Source of the DNA: Nitrospira sp.
GTDB taxonomy: Bacteria; Nitrospirota; Nitrospiria; SBBL01; JAADHI01
Assembly: GCA_027020665.1 (NCBI GenBank)
Contig: JALUVJ010000070.1
Location: 1 to 48,954, forward strand
Direction: 5' to 3'
DNA: 48,954 nucleotides
In this document: one piece after another, positions 8,578-16,350 of the stretch
Layout of the letters: each line of letters begins with the position of its first letter
Position numbering within the stretch: position 1 is the first letter of the stretch
Position numbers and translations under genes: made by a program
The notes under the pieces: model-generated
What the model saw: the letters and a program-made list of their open reading frames with translations, nothing else
What the model was told of the DNA's origin: nothing
Databases searched by the model: none

Positions 8578-8614
8578 ACAAACGGCGCAGGTTGCGGCCT
8601 TAAATGCCGTTTTT
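8578..8614 (+). terminator. Possible intrinsic terminator after the glucan phosphorylase
   Basis: AAACGGC at 8580-8586 pairs with GCCGTTT at 8606-8612 around a 19-base loop, and the right arm runs into TTTTT. It begins about 10 bases after the phosphorylase stop. The stem is short and the loop long, so this is a moderate candidate. The rest of 8615-8787 shows no gene. Confidence 0.4.
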
Positions 8615-8787
8615 CCCGTACCGCGATCCTTACCCTTTGTCCCCCCCGAGATTATCTTCGGCATCCGGTCTTTCTTGCCAGACGCGGCGCATGATTAATG
8701 ATTAGACTCGGCCCGCACTTTGCCCTAAAATAACCCGATGCCTTTTATATTGATCCGAACAAAAAACCGCCTGAAAGGTCTTAAAGG

Positions 8788-9609
8788 ATGAAGGCGCTCG
8801 CCGCCGATCGATTCCCCGGCGCGGAACAGCAGCCCTTGGACTACCCCGGCGCGCGCCCCGATTTTTCGTTTGTCTACTACAAGAATGCAGTGTATCGCAT
8901 TGTGCCGCACGGCGGAACCCTGGCGGATTTGCGGGTGGATGACGCGGGAGAATCAACGCCCTTGAATGACTTTCTCGCCGCTTGCGGCAATGCGCCCCTG
9001 GATGCGCGCCATGCCGTGCTTGCGGTCGGCTCCAACGGTTGTCCGGGTCGGCTCGCTGAAAAATACGCGCATCAGCCGGAGGCGGCGCTGCCGGTGCTGG
9101 TCGGCACCTTGGCCGATACGGCTGTTGTGTATTCGCGTCAATGGGTTGCTTACGGCGCCTTGCCTGCAACTTACCTGCATCAGCCGGGTGCGGCATCGCA
9201 TTTGTCTCTGACCTTGCTGACCCCGGAGGCCCTGCGCCGCATGGATGAAACCGAGGGCGTCGGCCATTTGTACCGGCGCATCCCCGTGCCGGGTGCTTTT
9301 AAGATGGATGCGGGGCCGGCAATTGAAAAACTCAGCGCCTACCTCGACCCCAGGATTCTTTCGTATCAAGGAAAACCCGTACGCCTGAAACGGTTTGCGC
9401 GGGAAGGACCGGACTGGCCGGCCTTGGATGAGCGGGCGGTGCTGGCTTTGGTTTTGGATGCGGCGGAGGTGCTCCCCGGCCTGCCGATTGAGGACCGCCA
9501 CCGGCGGCTCTTAAACGACGGGCGGCTTCTCAAGAAACTCAGCGCCTACCTCGATACGCACATGAGCGGGCTGAAGGTTGACGCGCGGGGCCGCTTAACC
9601 GGGCTTTGA
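8788..9609 (+). CDS. Uncharacterised protein with gamma-glutamylcyclotransferase-like signature
   Basis: I do not recognise a named family for the whole 273-residue protein. LAVGSNGCPGRL at residues 79-89 and RRMDETEGVGHLYRR at 150-164 resemble the two hallmarks of the GGCT/AIG2-like fold, the YGSNL loop and the LDxxEGxxYxR segment. In active cyclotransferases a glutamate between these acts as base, and I cannot place it with confidence here. There is no signal peptide or membrane segment. The C-terminal part has two copies of KLSAYLD, at about residues 181 and 250, encoded by identical 20-base DNA. It stands alone after a probable terminator, and AAAGG precedes the ATG. Function unknown. An acyl- or peptide-modifying enzyme is one inference. 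Confidence 0.6.
   Translation: MKALAADRFPGAEQQPLDYPGARPDFSFVYYKNAVYRIVPHGGTLADLRVDDAGESTPLNDFLAACGNAPLDARHAVLAVGSNGCPGRLAEKYAHQPEAALPVLVGTLADTAVVYSRQWVAYGALPATYLHQPGAASHLSLTLLTPEALRRMDETEGVGHLYRRIPVPGAFKMDAGPAIEKLSAYLDPRILSYQGKPVRLKRFAREGPDWPALDERAVLALVLDAAEVLPGLPIEDRHRRLLNDGRLLKKLSAYLDTHMSGLKVDARGRLTGL
9328..9554 (+). repeat. Perfect 20-base direct repeat inside the GGCT-like gene
   Basis: AAACTCAGCGCCTACCTCGA occurs at 9328-9347 and again at 9535-9554. The 207-base offset is 69 codons, so both copies encode KLSAYLD in frame. The flanking DNA differs. Confidence 0.9.
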
Positions 9610-9640
9610 AAACAATTGTTTTGCATGTGAATCAACTGAA

Positions 9641-10540
9641 ATGAAGGCACGGAAAACCGAAAAAACCGTCGTCTGCACCCGCGTCGTGGGCACAACTTCC
9701 CGGCCGCATGCCAAAGGCACGTATATTGTCCGGCTTTCCGGGGCAAATCAAGATAAGCTGGGCATCAAGAACAAGGCCTATGTCAATATTGCGTATGGCG
9801 CCTTTACTGTTTTGGCGCGGCTGGTTGTGGACGAAACATGGGACGACGATGATAGCATCCGCATGGATCAAACCGTGCGCACGGCCATCGGTCTGGAGGC
9901 CATCCTGCAAGGCCAAGGGCATGCGCGGCTTGAATACACGGAGGACGGGACGGCCACACTTGAACATCCTATTTTGATTCGTCCCGCGCGTTTCAAGGGG
10001 CCCGGCCTGCTCGCCCGTCTGGTGAAGCAGCAACACTTGGTCTGTCTGAGCCATATCGCCATGTCTGAGGACATGGAAAAACCGATCGTGCGTCTTAGCC
10101 GGGATTCGATGGACGTGCTCGGCATTGAAGCCGGGGACAAGGTTTTGTTGATTACGGAAAAAACCCAACGCAGCTACCGCTGCCTTGTGCTTGAACCCCA
10201 AAAGGGGGTGCAGTTGCCGACAAAGATCATGATGTCCCTTGCGCCCAAAACCCATTGTCCGCTGCCCGATGATCCCAATCTGCGTTTGCCCTGGATTACG
10301 GCTGACCTTCAAATTCGTAAGGAAATCGGCGTCGAACCCTGGCAAGCGGTCCTGGTCGGGCGCGACCCCGCGCACGCGCTCACCGCGGAGCTCAATACGG
10401 GTGTCACCGCGATTGCGATCAGCGCACTCGGAGCCGCCGTCGCCCTGCCGAGTCATCCCACATGGCAAATCGCCATTTTTGCCGCTGCCGTCATCGGCAT
10501 ATCCGTTTTCATCTGTCTGAAAATCAGGAGCCGGATTTAG
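9641..10540 (+). CDS. Membrane-anchored protein with two CDC48-N-like double-psi barrel repeats
   Basis: The 299-residue protein shows an internal duplication. Residues 27-85 contain TYIVRLSGANQDKLGIKN followed by a half ending SIRMDQTVRTAIGL. Residues 147-240 contain KPIVRLSRDSMDVLGIEAGD followed by LRLPWITADLQIRKEIGV. Both resemble the N-terminal double-psi beta-barrel of CDC48/VAT-type ATPases, where the pattern is xVRLsxxdxxxLGIxxGD then IRIDxxxRxxxGV. No AAA ATPase module follows. Instead residues 254-270 and 275-293 are hydrophobic and probably form two membrane helices, so the barrels would face one side of the membrane. The ATG lacks a strong ribosome-binding site. The stop overlaps the stop of the convergent gene. 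Function unknown. A peptide- or ligand-binding adaptor is inference. Confidence 0.6.
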   Translation: MKARKTEKTVVCTRVVGTTSRPHAKGTYIVRLSGANQDKLGIKNKAYVNIAYGAFTVLARLVVDETWDDDDSIRMDQTVRTAIGLEAILQGQGHARLEYTEDGTATLEHPILIRPARFKGPGLLARLVKQQHLVCLSHIAMSEDMEKPIVRLSRDSMDVLGIEAGDKVLLITEKTQRSYRCLVLEPQKGVQLPTKIMMSLAPKTHCPLPDDPNLRLPWITADLQIRKEIGVEPWQAVLVGRDPAHALTAELNTGVTAIAISALGAAVALPSHPTWQIAIFAAAVIGISVFICLKIRSRI

Positions 10541-12675
10541 GGATCCCAGCGAAAGCTGAGCTTCGTTAGAATCAGCAAACGATTGCTGTTTTTTTGATTC
10601 GCGGGGTTTACGATGAGGTAAAACCAGCTCTGGTCAAGATATTCCCATGAAAGACGCAGATTTGCGGCAAGCAAGTCGTCTTCTTTGTCCCATTGAAATA
10701 AACTTTGAAGCAACAGCCGGTTACTGAGCGACCAGGCGATGTCCGCATTTAAGATTTGGGCTGAAAAATCGCCCTGCGGCAGACGCACCCAATCCACTTC
10801 CCAGCCGCCGCTGATTTTGAGTCCGGCTTGCGGTGCGCCGGTGAGTGTGAGCGAAAGCGATGTTTTTCGTCCGCCGTAAAAGCCGCCCCATAAGACATTC
10901 AGGCGGCCTGAAAGCGGGCGGCGTGCATCGCTGAGCAAAATAACATTGGAGTGTGTGTATTCGTAGATGCCGGCTGGAATGACAATGCCGTCCCGGATTT
11001 CAAAATCTTCCGGCAGCCGCTCCCGTTGCGGATCGATGCTGATTAAAATAAAATCGCCGGAGCGAAAATCGGCTTGAATGCGGTTGTAGTTGCTTTGATA
11101 AAGAAAGTTGCCCTGTGTATCACGCTGATAGGTCATTTCCGTTTTGAGACCGATTTCCCGGATCGGGCCGGATTCGGGTTGTGGGCGGATGTCGATGAAA
11201 CCGACGGTTTCGTCCAAGTCGGCCTGTTGCACAAAGCCAAGCGCGGGATCAAAGTTTTCTCCGATACGCAGGCGGTTGAGGCGAATACGCCAGAAGGGAT
11301 CGCGCCAATTCAGTTCTGCAAAATGCGCGATGCCGCTTGCGCCGGCGTTATCCTCGGAACGCAGCCAAAAGGCGTTTGTTGTGAGGTGGGTATGGGGCGC
11401 GAAAGTGCCGTCGATGCCCAGGGTCTCACTGCCTGAGCGGCCGCGTTCGGCACGTTCCGTGAGAATGAGTCCCAGGTTTGAACGCAGCCCGAAATCCCGC
11501 GATAAACGCAGCACGCCGAATTGTTCGGCCGGACTGTCGCCCTTTTTTTCGGTTTGCATGACGAGTGCGCCGATGCCGTAGGGCCCGACCTTTCCACTGA
11601 GTTTTCCGCCGCCGAAAATAGGAATGGCTGCTCCTGAGACCAGGCCGATGCGACGGCTAAAAAAGGGCTGCACCCGGCGGGAGAGGCCAAAATCATAAAG
11701 GCCTTTGGCTTCCAAAAAAAATTCACGTTTTTCGGGAAAAAAGAGTGGAAAGCGTGTGAGGTTAACCTGAAAACGATCCGCTTCTGTTTCGGCAAAATCG
11801 GTATTATAGGTTAAGTCGAGGGTGAGGTTGGTACGGAAACGGTAGCGCAGATCAAGTCCGAGATCAACATCGGTGCCGTCGTTTGTCCCGCTTTGATTGT
11901 TTTGATATGCGCTTTTGACATAGGGTTTAATCGAAAAGGGTTTGACTTGTTTCATTGCCGTAATTCCTTTGACATGGCCTGCGCGTGAAACCTCGAAAAA
12001 ATCTTGCTCGATATCCAGGGGGCTCCAAAATGAGATCTCTTTTAAATGCGGGACGCGGCGGCGAAACTGAATCCCCCAAGTCTGTGCCTCGCCGGGCCGG
12101 AAACGAATGGTTTTAAAGGGAATCTTAAATTCGACTGACCAGCCGTCGGGGCTTCGGTGCGCGGCCACAAACCATCTGCCGTCCCAGTCCCGGTTGATGG
12201 CATCACCCTCTTGACTGACCAGGGCGTCAGACAGGGCGGACAAGGGATTGCTTTCAAAAAAGAAGGCATTTTGATGATCGTGATACGTATCAATTAAAAC
12301 GGCAAAGGTATCGCTGCGATTAAAGCGGCCGTCTTCCTGGCGTTCGTCTGCGTGAATATTTTCCGGATGCGGGTCATGTAAAACGGCACCGATGTAGAGA
12401 TTTTTTTCATCATAGGCCAGGCGAACAAAGGAGTGTGCCAAGGCCGGCGAGCCGGCACGGGGCTCTTGCTGGATGAAATGGTCTGCGGCTTTACCCAATT
12501 GCCAGAGCGGCTCATTCAAAAGACCGTCGATTTCTATGGTGTGTGTTTCTGCGGGAAGGGCCTTCAAAATCCGTTTTTGTGCCTCTTGTGCCTGCGCATT
12601 TTCTTTTGTAAATCCAAGTAATGCGGCGATTAAAGCGATGTGGATGAGGCTTATGCGGCAGAGACTTCTTTTCAA
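10537..12675 (-). CDS. Secreted CBM9-like / DUF5916 outer-membrane beta-barrel protein
   Basis: The N-terminal half has the CBM9-like pattern of DUF5916 proteins: IEIDGLLNEPLW, then FVRLAYDEKNLYIGAVLHD, SDTFAVLIDTYHDHQNAFFF and GWSVEFKIPFKTIRF. The rest alternates polar and hydrophobic residues with many aromatic ends, as expected of an outer-membrane beta-barrel, and includes TLDLTYNTDFAETEAD and FPLFFPEKREFFLE, which recur in this family. Proposed roles of the family include carbohydrate binding or transport, but none is proven. I place the start at TTG 12675, giving MKRSLCRISLIHIALIAALL and a clean signal peptide ending AQA. A longer TTG start at 12729 coincides with a TTGACA box and has no ribosome-binding site. 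Expression is divergent from rmlB. Confidence 0.8.
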   Translation of the reverse strand: MKRSLCRISLIHIALIAALLGFTKENAQAQEAQKRILKALPAETHTIEIDGLLNEPLWQLGKAADHFIQQEPRAGSPALAHSFVRLAYDEKNLYIGAVLHDPHPENIHADERQEDGRFNRSDTFAVLIDTYHDHQNAFFFESNPLSALSDALVSQEGDAINRDWDGRWFVAAHRSPDGWSVEFKIPFKTIRFRPGEAQTWGIQFRRRVPHLKEISFWSPLDIEQDFFEVSRAGHVKGITAMKQVKPFSIKPYVKSAYQNNQSGTNDGTDVDLGLDLRYRFRTNLTLDLTYNTDFAETEADRFQVNLTRFPLFFPEKREFFLEAKGLYDFGLSRRVQPFFSRRIGLVSGAAIPIFGGGKLSGKVGPYGIGALVMQTEKKGDSPAEQFGVLRLSRDFGLRSNLGLILTERAERGRSGSETLGIDGTFAPHTHLTTNAFWLRSEDNAGASGIAHFAELNWRDPFWRIRLNRLRIGENFDPALGFVQQADLDETVGFIDIRPQPESGPIREIGLKTEMTYQRDTQGNFLYQSNYNRIQADFRSGDFILISIDPQRERLPEDFEIRDGIVIPAGIYEYTHSNVILLSDARRPLSGRLNVLWGGFYGGRKTSLSLTLTGAPQAGLKISGGWEVDWVRLPQGDFSAQILNADIAWSLSNRLLLQSLFQWDKEDDLLAANLRLSWEYLDQSWFYLIVNPANQKNSNRLLILTKLSFRWDP

Positions 12676-12700
12676 TGATGATTCTCGTGATGGGCATTTA

Positions 12701-12729
12701 CGATAAATAGAGTCCGTTCTTTTTGTCAA
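12701..12729 (-). promoter_or_regulatory. Possible promoter of the DUF5916 gene
   Basis: A perfect TTGACA (-35) lies at 12729-12724 on the minus strand. The downstream region contains TATTTATCG but no good TATAAT at ideal spacing, so only the -35 element is convincing. It would give a short leader before the TTG start at 12675. Confidence 0.35.
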
Positions 12730-12828
12730 ACGGAAAGGCTGCTTTCATCGGGTGTGTTTCGGACTTCTTTTTACGGGCCGATCGGGAGAGTTGCATCGCT
12801 TTACTTTCTACGATACACTCCGCACACG

Positions 12829-13884
12829 ATGAAGCTGATGATTACAGGCGGCGCGGGTTTTATCGGCTCTGCGCTCATCCGCACCCTCATTTCCGAAACC
12901 AATGTTTACATTGTGAATGTTGACAAGCTAAGCTATGCGGGCAATCTGGAGTCTTTGGCCGGTATTTCCGGTGACGCTTCTTATGTTTTTGAGCATGCGG
13001 ATATCTGCGATGCGGATAAAATGCAGGCGCTTTTCAAAACCCATCGGCCGGACGCGGTCATGCATCTTGCGGCGGAATCCCACGTGGATCGCTCCATCGA
13101 CGGGCCGGATGACTTTATTCAAACCAATATCGTAGGTACCTATAGCCTGCTGCAAGCATCACGAACTTATTGGGAAACCCTGTCTTCAAAAAAAAAAGCG
13201 GCTTTTCGTTTTCACCATATTTCAACGGATGAAGTGTTTGGTTCACTGGGGGCGGAAGGTTTGTTTACTGAAACATCGCCCTATCAACCCAATTCTCCCT
13301 ATTCTGCCAGCAAGTCCGCTTCGGATCACCTCGTGCGCGCCTGGCATCACACCTATGCTCTGCCCGTACTGATTACAAATTGTTCAAATAATTACGGGCC
13401 TTATCAATTTCCTGAAAAGTTGATCCCGCTAATGATCTTAAATGCCTTAGCGGGGAAACCGCTGCCGGTGTACGGCAAGGGGCAGCATGTTCGGGATTGG
13501 CTTTATGTGGAGGATCACGTCCGGGCGCTTTACCGAGTTTTGACAAAGGGGAGGGTTGGGGAAACCTACAACATCGGCGGGGGCAATGAAATGAGCAACT
13601 TGGGTGTCGTCGAGACGATTTGCAGTTTGATGGATGAATTGCTTCCCCGGCCTGAAAAATACAACAATCTCATCCGATTTGTGGACGATCGGCCGGGTCA
13701 TGATCTGCGTTATGCGATTGACGCCGCAAAAATTTCACGGGAACTCGGGTGGCAACCCAGAGAAAGCTTTGCGACCGGACTGCGTAAAACCGTGCAGTGG
13801 TATCTTAATCACTTGCGCTGGTGCGAGCGGGTATCGGATGGCCGTTATCAGGGGGAACGCCTCGGCGTGATTTCAGGCACATGA
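12829..13884 (+). CDS. rmlB: dTDP-glucose 4,6-dehydratase
   Basis: This enzyme (351 residues) converts dTDP-glucose to dTDP-4-keto-6-deoxyglucose, the second step of dTDP-L-rhamnose synthesis. [15 protein letters not shown] binds [18 protein letters not shown] is diagnostic for RmlB, and the catalytic STDEVFG and YSASK are both present. [10 protein letters not shown] and [11 protein letters not shown] near the C-terminus are also typical. The ATG at 12829 is chosen because the family begins at the MKLMITGG stretch. An upstream in-frame ATG at 12754 would add 25 unrelated residues. The stop overlaps the start of rmlA in ATGA. It heads the rmlBACD operon and is transcribed away from the DUF5916 gene. 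Confidence 0.96.
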   Translation: MKLMITGGAGFIGSALIRTLISETNVYIVNVDKLSYAGNLESLAGISGDASYVFEHADICDADKMQALFKTHRPDAVMHLAAESHVDRSIDGPDDFIQTNIVGTYSLLQASRTYWETLSSKKKAAFRFHHISTDEVFGSLGAEGLFTETSPYQPNSPYSASKSASDHLVRAWHHTYALPVLITNCSNNYGPYQFPEKLIPLMILNALAGKPLPVYGKGQHVRDWLYVEDHVRALYRVLTKGRVGETYNIGGGNEMSNLGVVETICSLMDELLPRPEKYNNLIRFVDDRPGHDLRYAIDAAKISRELGWQPRESFATGLRKTVQWYLNHLRWCERVSDGRYQGERLGVISGT

Positions 13885-14768
13885 AAGCGATTATTTTGGC
13901 CGGAGGGTCCGGCACACGGCTTTATCCCGTGACAGAAATTGTCAGCAAACAATTGCTTCCGATTTACGATAAACCCATGATTTATTATCCTATCTCGACG
14001 CTCATGCTTGCGGGGCTTCGGGAAATTTTAATTATCAGCACACCGCAACATCTGCCGCTTTTTCGGATGTTGTTGGGGGATGGGAGTCAATGGGGCTTGT
14101 CTTTTGATTATGCCGTACAGCCGGAGCCCGGCGGTTTGGCGCAAGCCTTTTTAATCGGGGCGGATTATATTAAAGGTGAACCCGTGTGTCTGATTCTGGG
14201 CGACAATATTTTTTACGGACACGGTTTTGCCGAGTCGGTTCAAAAAGGGGCGATGCTTCAATCCGGTGCAATGGTTTTTGCTTATTACGTGCGTGATCCG
14301 GAGCGTTACGGCGTTGTTGCGTTTGATGCACAGCATCGTGTCATCGACATTGTGGAAAAACCCGAAAATCCCAAATCGCACTATGCCGTAACAGGACTTT
14401 ATTTTTATGACCAACAGGTGACAGAGCAGGTCCGGGCATTGAAACCCTCGGCACGGGGTGAGCTGGAAATTACGGATTTGAATAAACGCTATTTGGATCA
14501 GGGGCGACTACAGGTTGAGTTGCTCGGACGCGGCGTGGCTTGGTTGGATACGGGCACACACGAGTCCCTTCTGGAAGCGGGGCACTTTGTCGAAGTGATG
14601 TATAATCGGCAGGGGCTTCGCATTTCGTGTCCCGAGGAAATTGCGTATCGCAAGGGATACATTGACTCAAATCAATTAGAAAAGCTTGCACAACCGATGC
14701 TCAAAAACGGCTATGGCCGCTACCTCATGGACCTTGTGGCCCAACCCACGGCATTTGAAAATTTATGA
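13881..14768 (+). CDS. rmlA: Glucose-1-phosphate thymidylyltransferase
   Basis: The 295-residue enzyme joins glucose 1-phosphate to dTTP to give dTDP-glucose, the first step to dTDP-L-rhamnose. [16 protein letters not shown] is the nucleotide-binding start, followed by [24 protein letters not shown] and [11 protein letters not shown], all standard RmlA motifs, and the length is exactly usual. The ATG at 13881 overlaps the rmlB stop by four bases (ATGA), which decides the start over the ATG at 13821. RmlA is commonly inhibited by dTDP-rhamnose, which is family knowledge and not visible here. The next gene again overlaps by ATGA. Confidence 0.97.
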   Translation: MKAIILAGGSGTRLYPVTEIVSKQLLPIYDKPMIYYPISTLMLAGLREILIISTPQHLPLFRMLLGDGSQWGLSFDYAVQPEPGGLAQAFLIGADYIKGEPVCLILGDNIFYGHGFAESVQKGAMLQSGAMVFAYYVRDPERYGVVAFDAQHRVIDIVEKPENPKSHYAVTGLYFYDQQVTEQVRALKPSARGELEITDLNKRYLDQGRLQVELLGRGVAWLDTGTHESLLEAGHFVEVMYNRQGLRISCPEEIAYRKGYIDSNQLEKLAQPMLKNGYGRYLMDLVAQPTAFENL

Positions 14769-15322
14769 AAGTGAAGGAATTATCACTTCCCGGTCTGCTC
14801 TTGGTGGAACCCAAGCGTTTTGGCGATCACCGGGGTTATTTTGTTGAAAGCTGGAACAAAGTACGCTACGAAAAAGTCGGCATTTCCAGCGCTTTTGTTC
14901 AGGATAATCTCTCCTTTTCAAAAAAAGGCGTGCTGCGCGGGCTGCATTTTCAACAGAAACAGCCCCAGGGAAAGCTCGTTACCGTGCTTCAGGGCGAGGT
15001 TTTTGATGTTGCGGTGGATATTCGTCTGGGTTCACCGGCCTTCGGGCAATGGGAGGCCGTGAGCCTTTCCGGGGAGAACGGCCATCAGCTTTATGTGCCT
15101 GAAGGCATGGCGCACGGTTTTTGTATTGTAAGCGACGAAGCCCTTTTTGCTTATAAATGCACTGATTTTTATCATCCGGAATCGGAGCATACCCTGCTTT
15201 GGAATGATCCCGATATCGGGATCGCCTGGCCTTTGGCAAGTCCCGCACTTTCTGAAAAAGATGCCAAAGGCCTTCCGCTTCGTGCCCTGACTCCATCCAT
15301 GCTTCCGGCCTATTCAAAATGA
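14765..15322 (+). CDS. rmlC: dTDP-4-dehydrorhamnose 3,5-epimerase
   Basis: The 185-residue cupin-fold enzyme epimerises dTDP-4-keto-6-deoxyglucose at C3 and C5. [27 protein letters not shown] with the catalytic histidine, [19 protein letters not shown] and [14 protein letters not shown] are characteristic. Length and motifs are normal, so it should be active. The ATG sits in an ATGA overlap with the rmlA stop, and its own stop overlaps rmlD in the same way, giving strict co-translation of the pathway. Confidence 0.96.
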   Translation: MKVKELSLPGLLLVEPKRFGDHRGYFVESWNKVRYEKVGISSAFVQDNLSFSKKGVLRGLHFQQKQPQGKLVTVLQGEVFDVAVDIRLGSPAFGQWEAVSLSGENGHQLYVPEGMAHGFCIVSDEALFAYKCTDFYHPESEHTLLWNDPDIGIAWPLASPALSEKDAKGLPLRALTPSMLPAYSK

Positions 15323-16245
15323 ATATTGCAACAGATCATCCCCGGATTTTGCTGATTGGAAAACAAGGGCAGGTCGGTTGGGAATTGATACGCGCACTCG
15401 CACCGCATGCCCGAGTTGTTGCGGCGGATTTGCCCGAATTGGATTTAAGGTCTCCCGCCCTCATTCAAAAACGGGTTAATGACCTGCGGCCTCATTTTAT
15501 TGTTAATGCGGCCGCCTACACCGACGTCGAAAAAGCAGAAGACGAACCCGAACTTGCCATGGCGATCAACGGCACCGCGCCGGGTTTACTTGCAGAGGCG
15601 GCGAAGGCGATTCATGCCACGCTCATTCACTATTCGACCGACTATGTTTTTGCAGGGGCTGTTCCTCAAAATGTGGCAGGCTATTCGGAGTCGGACAAAA
15701 CCGGCCCGATCAATGTTTACGGGGAAAGCAAATTGGCCGGAGAGCGTGCCATTGAAGCTGTCGCACCGGATTATTTTATTTTAAGAACAAGTTGGGTGTA
15801 CGGTTTGCGCGGAAAAAATTTTCTGCTGTCCATTCTAAGGGCCGCACAGACCCGGGAAAGTTTAAAGGTCGTAAATGACCAAATCGGCACACCCACTTGG
15901 TGCCGGATGCTTGCAGAGATGACGACAGGCCTTATTCTAAAATGCCAAGACCCGGCGTTCGTAAAACACGCTTCGGGTTTATATCACCTCACTGGGAGGG
16001 GACACACCAGCTGGCACGGTTTTGCCCAGGCGATTGTGAAGGCCGGGCAAGCCGCACATGATTTTAAAGTGAAGGCCATTCTTCCGGTTCCCACGGCGGC
16101 CTATCCCGCAAAAGCTGTCCGTCCGGCCTGTTCCCTGCTTGATTGCGGTAAATTTGAAAAAACCTTCGGCATCCGTCTTCCTCACTGGGAAGCGAGTTTA
16201 AAAGAAGCCATGTCCGGGTTTTCAGCGGATGTTTTATCTGCTTAG
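15319..16245 (+). CDS. rmlD: dTDP-4-dehydrorhamnose reductase
   Basis: This reductase (308 residues) carries out the last step, making dTDP-L-rhamnose with NAD(P)H. ILLIGKQGQVGWELI forms the nucleotide site. VNAAAYTDVEKAEDEP, STDYVFAG and the catalytic YGESK are standard for RmlD, as is RTSWVYG. It ends the ATGA-linked rml run. The product would be used by rhamnosyltransferases for O-antigen or other surface glycan, none of which is in this window. The following 105 bases include an 8-base inverted repeat TTTTATCC / GGATAAAA with a long loop just before the next gene, of uncertain meaning. Confidence 0.96.
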   Translation: MNIATDHPRILLIGKQGQVGWELIRALAPHARVVAADLPELDLRSPALIQKRVNDLRPHFIVNAAAYTDVEKAEDEPELAMAINGTAPGLLAEAAKAIHATLIHYSTDYVFAGAVPQNVAGYSESDKTGPINVYGESKLAGERAIEAVAPDYFILRTSWVYGLRGKNFLLSILRAAQTRESLKVVNDQIGTPTWCRMLAEMTTGLILKCQDPAFVKHASGLYHLTGRGHTSWHGFAQAIVKAGQAAHDFKVKAILPVPTAAYPAKAVRPACSLLDCGKFEKTFGIRLPHWEASLKEAMSGFSADVLSA

Positions 16246-16350
16246 GGATGCTCTGATTGAAGCGAATGCAAGGCGCCAGATGACCGCTTATTCATCATTT
16301 TATCCACTTGAGGTGATACGAGAGCCGTCTATCGGATAAAAATAAAAAAT

